Numbered from the stretch's first letter, positions 1-11,190 are shown. The stretch: 64,000 nucleotides of DNA from Myxocyprinus asiaticus (GCF_019703515.2 NC_059365.1:40810001-40874000); one strand, 5' to 3'. The notes: generated from the sequence alone by a model not told the origin. A program made the numbers and translations.

Positions 1-178
1 TCCTGAGTAACGGCATTAACAACAGCTCAACCAATGTGGTTCGAACGATGGATGTTTAACATAATCACTACGGTTTTGGGAAACAGTCATGATAGCTAGT
101 TAATTTCTCCAACGATACATTGACTACCATAGTAGGTTACACAGTTAGTTACATCGTTGTACAGGAAACGCATCCCAG
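1..178 (-). repeat. Dispersed repeat fragment, same family as 24652-24850
   Basis: The reverse complement of this stretch matches 24652-24850: both carry a block like ATCGTTGGAGAAA followed by TAACTAGCTA, then ACTGTTTC and AAACCGT. The copies are in opposite orientation and diverged. The left edge is cut by the window. No coding potential was seen and the class is not recognised. Confidence 0.6.
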
Positions 179-482
179 CATGACACAGCAACATTGGGTC
201 AACTAATGGTTTAGGGCACGACCATCTGTTTTAACAAACCAATAAAAGACTGGGGAGTGGTCATTCGCATATAGCAGAAATAGTAAGAGGAGTTTGGTAG
301 TTTCCATTCCGAACTCTGCCATTATTTTTGCAGTTCACTTGATAATGCTATTGACCTGTTTCAGTGACGTCACTTTTTCCCTGCAGCCGCCATATTTGTG
401 ACCATCAGTGGGAGTCCCAGGAAAGCAAAAGTATTGCCAAATTTGACTTTCGCAGACAGTTAAATATATTTTATCCACGATT
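179..482. other. No feature recognised
   Basis: AT-rich sequence with no convincing ORF, terminal repeat or RNA gene. Confidence 0.5.
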
Positions 483-840
483 TACCTCCGTACGCCGGTG
501 AGTCTGATGTGTGACGAGTGTTATGGATCAACTGGGGATTAACTGGGGTTGTGCGCATGCAAATTAATGATTTTACATACATTTTCAGCAGATTCGTTCA
601 ATGTAAATTGCCAAGAAGACAAGAAAAGGTGTTTTACACATCATAAAACATTTTTTGGTATCATTATTAACCCTCTTTATGTGATCGATGTCTGTTCCAG
701 TGAATTTGACAATTTGATTATAACATGGTTTCACTGAGTAACATGGTTGTAACTGGCGATTACACTTGTCAGAGCAGTAAATCACACTGAAGTCTTTTAT
801 TTGCAACACTAAAGCATCATAGGCTGATATGTGTCAACAA
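483..840 (+). repeat. Left arm of a large diverged inverted repeat
   Basis: The stretch aligns along most of its length with the reverse complement of about 5225-5630. Shared landmarks in order are GTGTTATGGATCA, CATTTTCAG, a block like ACTGCCAAG followed by AAGAAAAG, TTTTTTGGTATCATT, and TTTGCAACACTAAAGCATCA near the inner end. The arms differ by many substitutions and indels. The short ORF inside (549-737) is not maintained in the other arm, so I do not call it a gene. The arms probably belong to one old palindromic transposon, now filled by later insertions. Confidence 0.6.
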
Positions 841-857
841 TAGGCCTGTACTTTTAA

Positions 858-1974
858 AGGTGCAGTATGTAACATTCAGAAACCCTTGTTATTAATGACA
901 CCAGTGGCCATTAAGTGAACTGCAGCCAGCTACCTGTTGCTCGCACTCGTGCACACACTCCATAGAGGCGTGAGCCAGTGAGCATCAGCCAAAACAATGA
1001 CATAACTTACAAAGAGACTGAACGTGATCCACCGGCATCATGCTGACAGATGAGGTAGCATAATTAAAATTACACATTTATAATTGTTTTACGACAAACT
1101 TTGAGACTAAACTAAAACTACTTATCAGCTAACATAGCATACAGATACACACACACAGCTACATACTACCGAACTATACCAGACAGTTTATAGTTATGTT
1201 GCACTATTGTATGTTTTGTATGTCATATGTTGTACTACAATCAAGAAACCAGCATATTTGCTTAAATTGATCCTGTATGCCTGACTTTTAGTATAAAGAG
1301 AAGATCGTTGAAATTATTTGAAAGTTACGAAGCAAGGTAGCTTGCAATTCGTCTGCATTAGCAGGCAAGATCAAGTTAGCTAAAATTACACAGATCAATC
1401 CTTATGGCACTATATTTCACATGCTTTGCAGTTATGTAAGCTTACCTGTCCAATAAGAAAAACGCCAATTCAAGGTCGGTTTTGATCCCCAAAACCGAAC
1501 GAAGTTCCCTCCAGTAATCAAATGCCCTGCCGATGTTCACTCTAGTTTTCACTTGACCACGATCACGTTCCCACTTAGCCAGACAGGATTCAGAAGATAA
1601 ATGTTTTTTTTTCTTTTGGCTTACTCTGAGTTTGTGTAGGAGTCGGTGTCGTGCTGGGAGCCGGCCGTTTGCTGGATTCCATCTCTAAGATAACGTTACC
1701 TTGTATTGCATTTTGTTGTCGCTGTTGAATAGTGGAAGAGATGCACTGAGGCAAAGCTCTCGGGAGCACGCATAAATGTCACATCCTTTGGATTTTCCCG
1801 GCAAAAGCGACCCGCTCCCTTCGCGTGAAAATCAGTCTACAGGCTTTAATAGGTAACCTAGGAAGTCCGGGAAGGGCTCATTTTTTAAGTTGCGTTACAA
1901 GCCGTTCACACATTGGCAAAAAAAAAAAAAAAAAAAAAGTGGATATTACATGAAAATTGTTACATATTGCACCT
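858..1974 (-). mobile_element. TTAA-flanked DNA transposon with TIRs, non-autonomous
   Basis: The left end AGGTGCAGTATGTAACA and the reverse complement of the right end AGGTGCAATATGTAACA match at 16 of 17 bases. Both ends abut TTAA (854-857 and 1975-1978), as expected for a TTAA target duplication. The element is about 1.1 kb and contains one exon-like coding segment on the minus strand (1446-1682). A 20-base A run lies near the right end. TTAA duplication is typical of piggyBac and some other superfamilies, but the termini do not start with the usual piggyBac CCC, so the superfamily is left open. Confidence 0.65.
1446..1682 (-). pseudogene. Exon-like coding segment inside the TTAA element, with one frameshift
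   Basis: On the minus strand an ATG at 1682-1680 opens a reading frame starting MESSKRPAPSTTPTPTQTQ. After a 9-A run the frame must shift by one base to continue as KWERDRGQVKTRVNIGRAFD and then a segment ending in AFFLLDR, where a GTAAGC splice donor follows at 1445. The peptide is rich in Lys, Arg and Trp and resembles short N-terminal segments of transposon-associated fish proteins. I do not recognise a named domain. The extra A in the homopolymer looks like a slippage mutation. No acceptor or further exon was found within the element, so it is probably a leftover first exon of the autonomous parent. Confidence 0.5.
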
Positions 1975-1978
1975 TTAA

Positions 1979-2309
1979 ATTACTTTTATTTATATAAAAA
2001 AACAGTAGTTTGATAAAGTTGATAAAACAATTGTTCCTATTCAATTAGAAGGCTTATTAGTCATGGGGTAGTGTGTTTGCTAACCATGCGATCAGGCTTG
2101 GGTTAAATTTCCCTGTAAGCACCTGCATTTTGATTTAAATTGTGATAATAGCCTCTTTTACTTTTCAAAGGTTTTGTGCATGACAATGTCATATGTTTAT
2201 GACTACCTATGACACTGCCAAAAGATGGTCTTTCAGAACAATGCAATATTTTTGTGGAGAGCAAGTACAAAGGCCAAATTGACCAATGGGTGAAAAAAAG
2301 GATACTCTG
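1979..2309. other. Probable continuation of the left inverted arm with a tRNA-like stretch
   Basis: Around 2060-2115 the + strand has GGGGTAGTGTG and, about 30 bases on, GGGTTAAATTTCCC, resembling the A and B boxes of a tRNA-derived sequence. The reverse complement of about 5062-5130 has GGTAAGTACACGGGTAGTG and GGTTCAAATCC at comparable spacing, so the inverted arms may extend past the 858-1974 insertion. No gene was seen. Confidence 0.3.
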
Positions 2310-2849
2310 TGTCACATCTAGATGTGTTTTGTTCATGTTTTTTCATGTCTTTTATTTTCAAGTTTAGTTCCTGTTATGCCATGTGATTTCCTGTTCCCTC
2401 ATGTGATCTTGTCATGTGTTTCTCCTGTTCATGTGTCTTGTTTTCATTGGTTCATTGTTTGGTTACTTTGTTATCAGTTCTAGTTTGTCATTGGTTTAAG
2501 TTTATTAGTCTGTTATATTGTTTATAGTTCTGTCTGTTCATTGGTTGTCTTGTTACCCATGTCTGTGTATTTAAGCCCTCATGTTTGCCATTGTCTCTCA
2601 TCAGGTATTGTGAATGTAAATTTGTTGTTTTGCCAAGCCAAGCCAAGTTACGTCAAGTCATGTTACATCAAGTCCATAGTCAAGTCATGTCAAGTCTAGT
2701 CTAGTTCTAGTCAAGTTCATGTTTATGTTTTGATCACGTTGTAGTCAGGGTTTTTGGATTTTCACATCTGTTAATAAACTGCACTTGGTTTCATCACTTC
2801 ACACCATCGTCTCTTCGTCTTTGTCATTGCCAGCAGCAACATCATTACA
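2310..2849 (+). repeat. 5' LTR
   Basis: It starts TGTCACATCTAG and ends CATCATTACA. It has a TATA-like GTATTTAAGCC near 2567 and a polyadenylation-type AATAAA near 2772, placed as in a U3-R-U5 layout. Direct copy of 4195-4715. Confidence 0.85.
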
Positions 2850-2868
2850 GAATACCTGACCGCCAACC

Positions 2869-4255
2869 ATGAACCCAGTGGTCCAACTACTGTGCCTACG
2901 TCAGCGGAATCGATCCCTGGAGGAATATGTGCGACTTCTGCTCTCTGGTCAGCGAGGTGGACATTAATGAGGTCGCCCTCAAAGACTGTTTCTGTTTCGG
3001 TTTAAGTGAGCCAATTTCCTCCCCGATGCCTGGTGGTCGTAGTTCCCTCAGCCTCGCTCAGTATATCGACCTTGCCCTGCAGATCACTGGTTCTACGTTC
3101 ACTGAGGGGGAGGCGGATGCCGAGCAGGAGTTCCACGTCATGGCTGCCAAGCCAGAGTCCCATGCCACGGCCAATGAGTCAATGCCCACACCTGCCACGG
3201 CCAACAAGCTGGAAGCCTCGTCCGTCCCAGAGCCTGCGTTGCAGGCCTCATCCGTCCCAGAGCCTGCGTTGCCAGCCTCGTCCGTCCCAGAGCCTGCGTT
3301 GCCAGCCTCGTCCGTCCCAGAGCCTACGTTGCCAGCCTCGTCCGTCCCAGATCCTGCATTTGCAACTTCGGCCTCCCAGAGGAGGAGGAGGAGGAGGAGA
3401 AGGGCTTTAGTTTCCAAGTTTCTGCCCATATACACGACCAGAGAGGTTGTTTCCAAGTCTCTGCCCATGTTCACGACCACAGAGGTCGTTTCAGAGTCTC
3501 TGCCCATGACCACGGAGGTCGTTTCTGAGTCTCTGCCCATGTTCATGACCACAGAGGTCGTTCCCAAATCTCTGCCCATGCCCATGACTGTGGAGGTGGT
3601 TCCCGAGTCTCATCCCATGTTTGCGACCATGGAGGTCATTTCCCATTCATCCAGGACTCTTTGTCTCGAGCATCCCACGGCTCAGCCTTCCACGGCTTGG
3701 CCCCTCGAGCCTCCCATGGCTCCGCCCCCAGAGTCTTCCATGACTCTGCCCCTAGAGACTATTTCCTCAGCGGCTCCGCCCACTCCCCCAGAGACTATTC
3801 CTCCTGTGGCTCCGCCCTCTCCCTCAGAGACTATTCCTCCTGTGGCTCCGCCCTCTCCCCCAGAGACTATTCCTCCTGCGGATCCGCCCTCTCCCCCAGA
3901 GACTCCTCCTACAGTGGCTCTGCCGCCTGACCCTGTCCCTGTCCTGTGGCTGCCTCCCAGGCCTCCTGACACTGTCTCGGCCCTGCAGCCGCCTATCCGG
4001 CCTCCTGACCATGTCACAGCCACGCCAGAGTCAGCTCCAGGCCATGTCACAGCCCGCCACTGCTCCACGGTCCAGGTCCGCCTCTGCTCCATGAGCCAGC
4101 TCTCACGCCTGACACGTCAAGCCCCCCCCAGCTCCCTCTTGAACACTGTGTCTTTATTTTGGGGCATCGGGAGCAGCCCCTGGAGGGGGGGATATGTCAA
4201 GTCTAGATGTGTTTCTTTTTTCATGTTTTTTCATGTCTTTTATTTTCAAGTTTAG
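2869..4255 (+). pseudogene. Gag-like protein of the LTR element, frameshifted near its start
   Basis: An ATG 20 bases after the 5' LTR opens MNPVVQLLCLRQRNRSLEEY, a segment like the capsid region of fish gag proteins. After about 20 codons the frame must shift by one base near 2930 to continue as DFCSLVSEVDINEVALKD, followed by FGLSEPISSPMPGG and a QYIDLAL segment. That second frame is open for 442 codons from an internal ATG at 2927. The C-terminal two thirds is low complexity: about six copies of a 10-residue SSVPEPALPA unit (3214-3363), a run of eight Arg, a series of EVVSESLPM units, and Pro-rich PPETIPPVAPPSP units. No zinc knuckle and no pol follow. The frame runs into the 3' LTR. It is probably a decayed gag whose function, if any, was particle formation. 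Confidence 0.65.
4182..4194 (+). promoter_or_regulatory. Polypurine tract of the LTR element
   Basis: GGAGGGGGGGATA lies immediately before the TGTCA of the 3' LTR, the position where plus-strand DNA synthesis is primed in LTR retrotransposons. Confidence 0.75.
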
Positions 4256-4715
4256 TTCCTGTTATGTCATGTGATTTCCTGTTCCTCGTGTGATCTTGTC
4301 ATGTGTTTCCCCTTTTCATGTGTCTTGTTTTCATTGGTTCATTGTTTGATTACTTTGTTATCAGTTCTAGTTTGTCATTGGTTTAAGTTTATTAGTCTTG
4401 TTATATTGTTTATAGTTCTGTCTGTTCATTGGTTGTCTTGTTACCCATGTCTGTGTATTTAAGCCCTCATGTTTGCCATTGTCTCTCGTCAGGTATTGTG
4501 AATGTAACTTTGTTGTTTTGTCGTCAAGTCTAGTCATGTTACGTCAAGTCCATAGTCATGTCAAGTCTAGTTTAGTTTTAGTCAAGTTTATGTTTTTGAT
4601 CACATTGTAGTCAGGGTTTTTGGATTTTCACGTCTGTTAATAAACTACACTTGGGTTCATCACTTCACACCATCGTCTCTTCATATTTGTCATTGCCAGC
4701 AGCAACATCGTAACA
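4195..4715 (+). repeat. 3' LTR
   Basis: It starts TGTCAAGTCTAG and ends CATCGTAACA, with the same TATA-like and AATAAA motifs as the 5' copy. It lacks a short stretch present in the 5' copy around the repeated CAAGTC segment. Confidence 0.85.
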
Positions 4716-5061
4716 CTGCATGAGAAAGCATGAGAAAGTTCTTCAGAAACATAATTATTTTGTTTGTTTGGCAAAATCTTAAGATTTTCAATCTTAAAAT
4801 TGTTTGACAATTTAAAAAAGCCTGTTAAATATGGACAACATAGTTCATAATGTTTTTTCAGTAATTCCCATTACTGAATTCTCAGAAAAGTCAATAGATT
4901 ATACTGTATTTACTGGCTGTCAGATTCAGTGTAAATTTTGATTGATTTCTTTAAAACAATATAATAAAGTGTGTCTGTGTACGGGTGTTTTACAAATGAT
5001 TTTTAATAGACCTGTTAAAAATGCATTATATTATGCAGCAAAGCTTCAAATATATCTTGAT
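4716..5061. other. No feature recognised
   Basis: AT-rich stretch between the LTR element and the right inverted arm. No ORF or repeat end was seen. Confidence 0.4.
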
Positions 5062-5630
5062 TGATCAGGATTTGAACCTGGGTAACTCTGTGCACTACCC
5101 GTGTACTTACCGCTGGACCTGCATCCAATGTCAGATTATGTGTTTACTTTGTTAATCTTTAATAGTAGGAGAAAGTTACTCAAATTGTTATGGTTAATCA
5201 AGCCATTATTCATTATAAAAATGAATATATTATTGATGCATATCAGCCTCTGATGCTTTAGTGTTGCAAATAGAAGAATTCCACTTGCGATTTTCGGCTT
5301 TTAATAAGTGTCATCATCAGTTTCCATTCAAACCAATGTCTCATGTTAACATGGGCAAATATGTTACCCTGTGAAACTGGTAAAATCACCCATAAACTGT
5401 GTCAAATACATTAGAACAGACATTGATGAAACAACTCGGTTTAACAATGATACCAAAAAAAATTTTTATGTGCAAAATGTCTTTTCTTGGCTCCTTGGCA
5501 GTTAACACTGAACAAATCTTCTGAAAATGCAAGTAAAATTATTCACATGCACGCGCACATCCCCAGTTAACACATCCCCACATGATCCATAACACCAGTG
5601 AGTGCACACGCCTACCGGTACATCACCATG
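5062..5630 (-). repeat. Right arm of the large diverged inverted repeat
   Basis: Its reverse complement aligns with 483-840 and possibly with 2060-2115. It contains TGATGCTTTAGTGTTGCAAA near 5250 and TGATCCATAACAC near 5583, matching the landmarks of the left arm in reverse order. A tRNA-like B box (GGTTCAAATCC on the minus strand) lies near 5070. Confidence 0.6.
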
Positions 5631-7436
5631 GACGTCTCTCATGCAGATATTAAAATGTTTGTGTTGTTTTCTGCTCTGATTTGGTCATAATTTTACAAAA
5701 CATCTGCAATGATCCCATTTGTATGAATGTAAGAGCTGCTTTTAACTCTTGAAGAATACACAGAAAGCAACCGAGGCATATAAGTGAATATGACAAACAG
5801 GGACAGACTGGGACTAACATGTGGCCCCAGAGCGGCCCAACAAACCTGGCCCGCAACACACCACACCATAACACACTGGCTCATTGATTTCTTTTTTCAA
5901 TTTCACATTTTTGTGTTGAAAAAAATACATTTCTATTGACTGCTAGTCATGAAACGGGCCCCACCAGTGCAAAAATTGTCATAACTTTAAATGTGATGAG
6001 TGCATTTTTTAGAGAAAGCACTACAAATAAGCACTTCATAGCTCAGACAAATAACATGTCTGAAAACTTTTTTCCCAACAGGCAGATGTTTGGTTAAAAT
6101 GTTGATGAAAGTACAAGGGAAAGTGTGTATTTTAGGTGCTGTGGAAGTCAGCATTTCTTTTTTTAAAAAATCTTAATCACCTTTCAACTTTGTTCTAGAG
6201 GTGCAAATAAACTATTGTTTTAGTTAATATGAGGTTGTGGAAACAACAAGTATAATAATAATATATTATATATGTATATACTGCTATACAAGATAAAATA
6301 TTGTTTAAAATAGTTCGATGAAGAAAGTGTCACACAGCAGGACATTGATGACAGTGCTTACAATTTCATGTCAATTATTCACATAACTGTGTGTAAATGT
6401 TTATTCAACTTCATACATATTTTACGAGTTGACTATTTCATATTATTTCATACGAGTTTGTTCATGTAAATTTGTATGATTTAATTTCACGCATGATACG
6501 TTAAGGATATTCTTATTAATATTATGCCCTTACCCAAACCCCTTATCTAAACCTAACTGATCAGTAGAGTGTGTAAACATGATATGAAGCTGTTGTGTGT
6601 GACAAAAGCAAGTAATTGTCCCATATTAGATGGAAACGATGTCCAGCGACGTCATTGGCTGTAGTGAAAGTCGTATGAATTCATACGAGTGCAGTCGTAC
6701 GATATCATATAAATTAGCCAAATTTAGAAAAGTCGTATGAATCCTGAGAGTGTGTGGGTTTATTTAAAAAAAAAAAAATCAATGAAAACACAGTTGGCCA
6801 GAATATGTACATATATAAATATAAACAAATATAAATGTATGTTAAAAAAATAAATAAATAACCATACCTCTTAAAGTGTAGATCTTCGCAGATATTTTGC
6901 AGATTAATTGCTCATATTTTCACTCTATGTGAGTTTGTTGCATCTTTATATCTGCAGTGTTTTAATTCCTTCTCCAGATTATTCTTGAGAAAAAGTGAAA
7001 AGCCCCATGCTTTGACAAGCGCTGTTTCTTCTATCCTTTAAACAAAGTAAGTCACAAAGACTGAAATAGCTGCAAAGTAATATTTTTCATGACTTATTTT
7101 CCAAATTTTTATCAAGTGTGATCATTAATCAGCAAGCCGAATTTCAGCTCCCAGTAAATTTTTGCAGTAAGAATAAATTATACAAATGACTACGTACTGC
7201 TCATAGTTTTACTGTTTGCCAGTTTTATTTACATTGCTCTTATTATATTTGTTGTAACTTGCAGTTGTTTGTCATTTTGTGATTATTCAGAGCTCATCTT
7301 GTACTTAATATGTTGTTTTTGGTTGTCACCATTATTGTGATTTATGTGTCAAATAATGAGGTCAACCTGAGATACGGAGATAATGCATGCACACAGATAT
7401 GCGCTCTGATCTGTAAGTAATTTCAAAATACATTCA
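5631..7436. other. Intergenic sequence with a dispersed TCGTATGA-type repeat
   Basis: No gene seen. The stretch 6420-6740 holds several inverted and direct copies of words like CATACGAGT and TCGTATGAATTCATACGA, suggesting an old palindromic repeat. A 12-A run is at 6766. Confidence 0.4.
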
Positions 7437-7620
7437 CATTTATGCATTTGGCAGATGCTTTTATCCAAAGCAGTGCCCTTATTACAGGGACAATCCCCCT
7501 GGAGCAACCTGGAGTTAAGTGCCTTGCTCAAGGACACAATGGTGGTGGCTGTGGGGATTGAACCAACAACCTTCTGCTTACCAGTTCAGTGCTTTAGTCC
7601 ACTATGCCACCACCACTCCT
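7437..7620 (-). repeat. tRNA-derived SINE
   Basis: On the minus strand a tRNA-like head has TGGCATAGTGG (A box-like) and GGTTCAATCC (B box), followed by CCTTGAGCAAGGCACTTAA and a tail with TTGGATAAAAGCATCTGCC. The same unit occurs at 59316-59505. Such SINEs are transcribed by RNA polymerase III from the internal boxes and moved by a partner LINE. I cannot name the family with certainty. Confidence 0.7.
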
Positions 7621-7689
7621 AACACTCCTAACATTACAGTTGTACTGCATGTTATGAATAACATCGTCCTATGTGCATTTCCACTTTAA

Positions 7690-8004
7690 CTGTAGCTACT
7701 ATAAACTATTGACACGAGTGCATGCTGCCAAGATGACATAAGCGTGATGCACCCACGTCAATAACAGATAGACATGGAGCACGAGTGTCCTGATCCTGAC
7801 ACGGACCGAAACCGCACCAGACACGAAGTCAGGATCCCATGCTCCCGACATGAAACAAGACAGACCGAAGAGCGCACGGCAGGAAATACAACCAAAACCA
7901 TGCGCTCCAAACCAAGACAGACAATGCAACACAAAACAGACATGGGACGATGATGCAACAGACCTGTCAGACAAAAACCCAGAGTGACACTGACAGGACC
8001 ATGA
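7690..8004 (-). repeat. Probable LTR fragment
   Basis: Read on the minus strand the stretch begins TGTCATGGTCCTGTCAG and ends GCACTCGTGTCA, i.e. TG...CA termini like an LTR. No second copy is in the window. It abuts the next repeat, which appears truncated at the junction. Confidence 0.4.
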
Positions 8005-8828
8005 CACCCTCATGCCTTCCTAGATGTGTATGACTTTCTTTCTTCAGCAGAACACATTTGAAAAATAGAAACGCTCCAAAACGCTTTGACGCTCCAAAAA
8101 GAACAGACAGTCAGCATAAACGATCATCCATATGAATCCACTGGTTAAATGAATGTCTTCTAAATTGAAACAACTGTTTTGGTGCGAAAAAGATATATTA
8201 TATTTAAGTTTTATATATAAATACTTAAGTAATTTAAACTATAGATCATCGCTTCCGGTCAGCAGCCGTATATGCGTTCACGAGAGGGCGAAGTTCACAC
8301 AGTTTGTGTGACGTATTCGCGTTGGCATGTTACGGATGTAATCTCACGTTTTTCTCTCTGCTGAGACATCCAGGATAAGCACACAAATGCACCATCTGTA
8401 CAGCATTCCTTCTACTCAGTTGTAAACAGCACTGCTCTTCCGGGTGTGTCGCATGTGCGTATGTTCTTGCGTGAAGGTGCCAACCCGATTACATCATGCA
8501 CGTACTGCTGCTGACCGGAAGCAATGATTTATAGTTAAAAAGTACTTAAATATAGATCTTTTTGGCACCAAAAGCAACCATTTCTCTTTAGAAAACATTC
8601 ATTTATTCAGTGTAGTCGTATGGATGGCGTTTATGCTGACTGTCTGTTCTCTTTGGAGCTTCAAATGTCGGATCAGCATCCCTTGCATTTTAAGGACCTA
8701 CTGATTTAAGATTAAAAAAAAAAAATTTCTTCAAATGTGCTCTGCTGAAATAAGAGTCATACACACCTGGGATGGCATGAGGGTGAGTAAATGATGAGAG
8801 AATTTTCATTTTGGGGTGAGCTAACCCT
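8005..8828. mobile_element. Long-inverted-repeat DNA element, left end truncated
   Basis: Arms of about 300 bp face each other: AACAGACAGTCAGCATAAAC at 8102 matches the reverse complement near 8630, and GCTTCCGGTCAGCAGC near 8250 matches the reverse complement near 8510. The right end reads CATTTTGGGGTGAGCTAACC and abuts TTAA (8829-8832). This terminus matches the left end of the element at 11502-11969. The left terminus is missing where it meets 7690-8004. Part of the interior recurs at about 30880-31260. Confidence 0.65.
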
Positions 8829-10275
8829 TTAAATGCTGCAAACGCTGTGTTTTTAGGATGCTATGTGAAGTTCTATGCATTTTAAAACTTTAAAAACATG
8901 TCTTGAGATCCCTGCATTCTGAGCATCCTGCATGTCTTTTAACGCAAGAACGTGGCCTGCTGTGTGAGGCTCCTTTACACATTTTGTGCTGCCTGCTCTG
9001 TGGTTTGTTGCTCATCGTATTAGCGCATTAAATCCACGGCCAAAAATCATTTATTTTAATACATTGTAATACAAATTTATTCAGATCAGAACTTATTCAT
9101 ATACTTTAAACTCTTCTTGAATGCTTTCTAAAAGCGACAGTGCACGAGTCAGGTCAAGGGTTCCCTGTGTCTGTTTCCATGCTAGTATTTCCATCTTCCC
9201 TATCTACGAATCGTACAGTGGGATAAAGCTGTACTGCTTTCTGAAAACATCCCTGTTTTAATGGACAACAGTGAGCGCAAACCATCTCCTCTTCACCAAT
9301 GTTTAGTCAGGTTACCGCAGCATGGCCCATGCCAGATGGTCTCTGGTCCCCTGTTTTAAACCATCCTCCCCTGCCCTTGAGAGGACAGATCCTATCCAAT
9401 GCCCAGGGCTGTGGGCTGAAGCTCGAGACGATCGGAGGTCATGCTGTCTTAATTGCTGCACTCATGTGAGCTTTACTGCCGAGGAACAACAACTCAACTC
9501 GCTGCATTATTGATGGAGGAGAAGCAATAGCACTTACAGGCTAACAGAAACACGCTTTGGTGCTGGGTGATGTCACACCGGGGTCGGCACCACTCTGACG
9601 GGCCCTGGTCTGGGTTCTAGGTGGTCTGCGTGTGTGTGAGTGTATGTGTGGGGACTCGCTCATCCATCACAGTCACTTACAAGCCATAGGATCCGCTCAG
9701 TGCACAGGCTAAATCACGTTAGCTCCTGCTGCACATACCTGCTCCCTGATTAGCTCTCTGCACAGATTAACAGAGCATCCTGTAGCTGTGCCTACAAATT
9801 ACAGAGTTATATTTAAACCTTTCCAAACAGACACTGAAAACAGTGCAACACGTCATACCTGCAGTGAATTATAAACTTCAGTTTATTGGTTCAGGCTTTC
9901 AGTATGAATTCCTTAGAAATGTTTTTTTTTTTTTTTTGTCTAGTTCCCTTCCATACATTAAGACAGTGATCTGTCAGTTCTGAATGGGTTGTGAACAGCA
10001 GGGAAAAACAATGCTAAATGCAAATCATAAAATGAAAATAACGATATAGGCCTAATAGACCCTTTTCCAGGTTTAAAGCACGGAAGTAAACTAATGCAGA
10101 GTAAAATTTTTATAGTAATTTTGCATTGTCAAAGAAAAATGCCAAATTTTCTATCACTCCCTCAGCAGCTCTAATCGAAACCCCCTCACAGCATTAGTAA
10201 CTATTTTTTTTATTTTTTTATTTTATTTTTTTTTACTAATGTAAGGGTAATACAAAGTAGAATGTTATCAATTTG
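8829..10275. other. No gene recognised
   Basis: Mostly single-copy-looking sequence. The short ORF at 9322-9513 has no recognisable domain. A 15-T run lies at 9923. Confidence 0.4.
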
Positions 10276-11190
10276 AGGGCTGTGAAGTAATCACACAGTT
10301 TTCTGTGATTAATCGCGATTAATCATGGTACATCGTAGATTAAATAAAACATTAAGTATAATCATAAATATATTTACATTGTGCTTTGTCTCAAAGAACT
10401 TGCAAAAAATTGGTTAGTCATCATTTAATTAAATTATTTAAATATATACGTTAAAATTTTCATTTTTTTTCCGGAAAGAGTTAATTTTTGCAAGTATAAA
10501 TCTTTAATACAAGTATATGTAAACAGGCCATAAAATCAACTGACATGCTGTAATTAAAAGTTGGGCAAAATCTTCTGTCGTTTTCCAGTGGACTGTTTTA
10601 ATAATAGGATCAAATGGGCAGATTCAATTCATATCAAGCTTTATTAGCAAGATAAACTGAAGTGTGCAATTCCAATGCATAATTATAAACTACAAATACA
10701 GCTACAAATAAACTGTTATTTTCTCTGACATCCATTCAGTCTCTAACGCGCACACTCTGGGTCTTTAGCGCATGGTTTCGCTTTATACACTGGTTCAGAT
10801 GACAGTGAGAGAGCATTTTCAGACAATGCGAAGAGATACAGTAGCTTGCCCTAATGCCCTTATCTCTCTCACACCTGGCTCACCACTTGCGTGTGAAGTC
10901 TCCATTCTCCATACAGTAAATCTGCTCTCGTGTTTGTTATTCATGGGACTTTTGTCGCACATAATGAGTAAGCGTGCACTGTTCCACACAACCAGTTTCT
11001 GTGCTAGGATGTGCAGTCCAGTCGAGCGTGTACATCCTCAAAATTTATATATACCAATTTTAGCCACAGGAAGTGGGGAAAAACATTTGTGAAGTTTCAG
11101 GAAGTGAAAAGAAAAACGGATATTGCATTAATTGTGTTAATTATTTTAACATGTTAAACAGTCTACTATTGATTGCAGAAATTAAATAAT
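10276..11190. mobile_element. hAT-like non-autonomous element, poorly bounded
   Basis: The left end GAGGGCTGTGAAGTAATC, followed by TGTGATTAATCGCGATTAAT, resembles the GGGCTG-type start plus GATTAATCGC motif seen at 18260 and 31708. A region near 11130-11190 has TTAATTGTGTTAATTATT and TGCGTTAAATAAG, like the matching right subterminal, but no clean CAGCCC end was found. The 106-codon ORF at 10772-11092 inside it shows no recognisable domain. Confidence 0.4.

Larger units (their letters stand above)
2310..4715 (+). mobile_element. Complete gag-only (non-autonomous) LTR retrotransposon
   Basis: Two direct repeats of 540 and 521 bp (2310-2849 and 4195-4715) both begin TGTCA and end with ACA. 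Between them is about 1.35 kb with a gag-like reading frame and no protease, reverse transcriptase or integrase. A polypurine tract (GGAGGGGGGGATA) directly precedes the 3' repeat, as in LTR retrotransposons. The flanks (ctctg before, ctgca after) do not form a clean target-site duplication. Movement would require enzymes from a relative. The LTRs differ by scattered substitutions and small indels, so the insertion is not very recent. Confidence 0.85.

Noticed and set aside
3006..4092. Alternative-frame and antisense ORFs inside the gag-like repeats
   Set aside because: They are shadows of the tandem codon repeats; the 2927-4255 frame has the recognisable gag-like N-terminus.
7699..8013. 104-codon minus-strand ORF with Cys- and Ser-rich residues
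   Set aside because: It lies in a probable LTR fragment and shows no domain or splice context.
9322..9513. 63-codon ORF in a locally GC-richer stretch
   Set aside because: No recognisable domain, no flanking splice sites consistent with an exon, and length expected by chance.
10772..11092. 106-codon ORF as a possible gene
   Set aside because: It lies inside a hAT-like repeat and no conserved transposase motif is visible.
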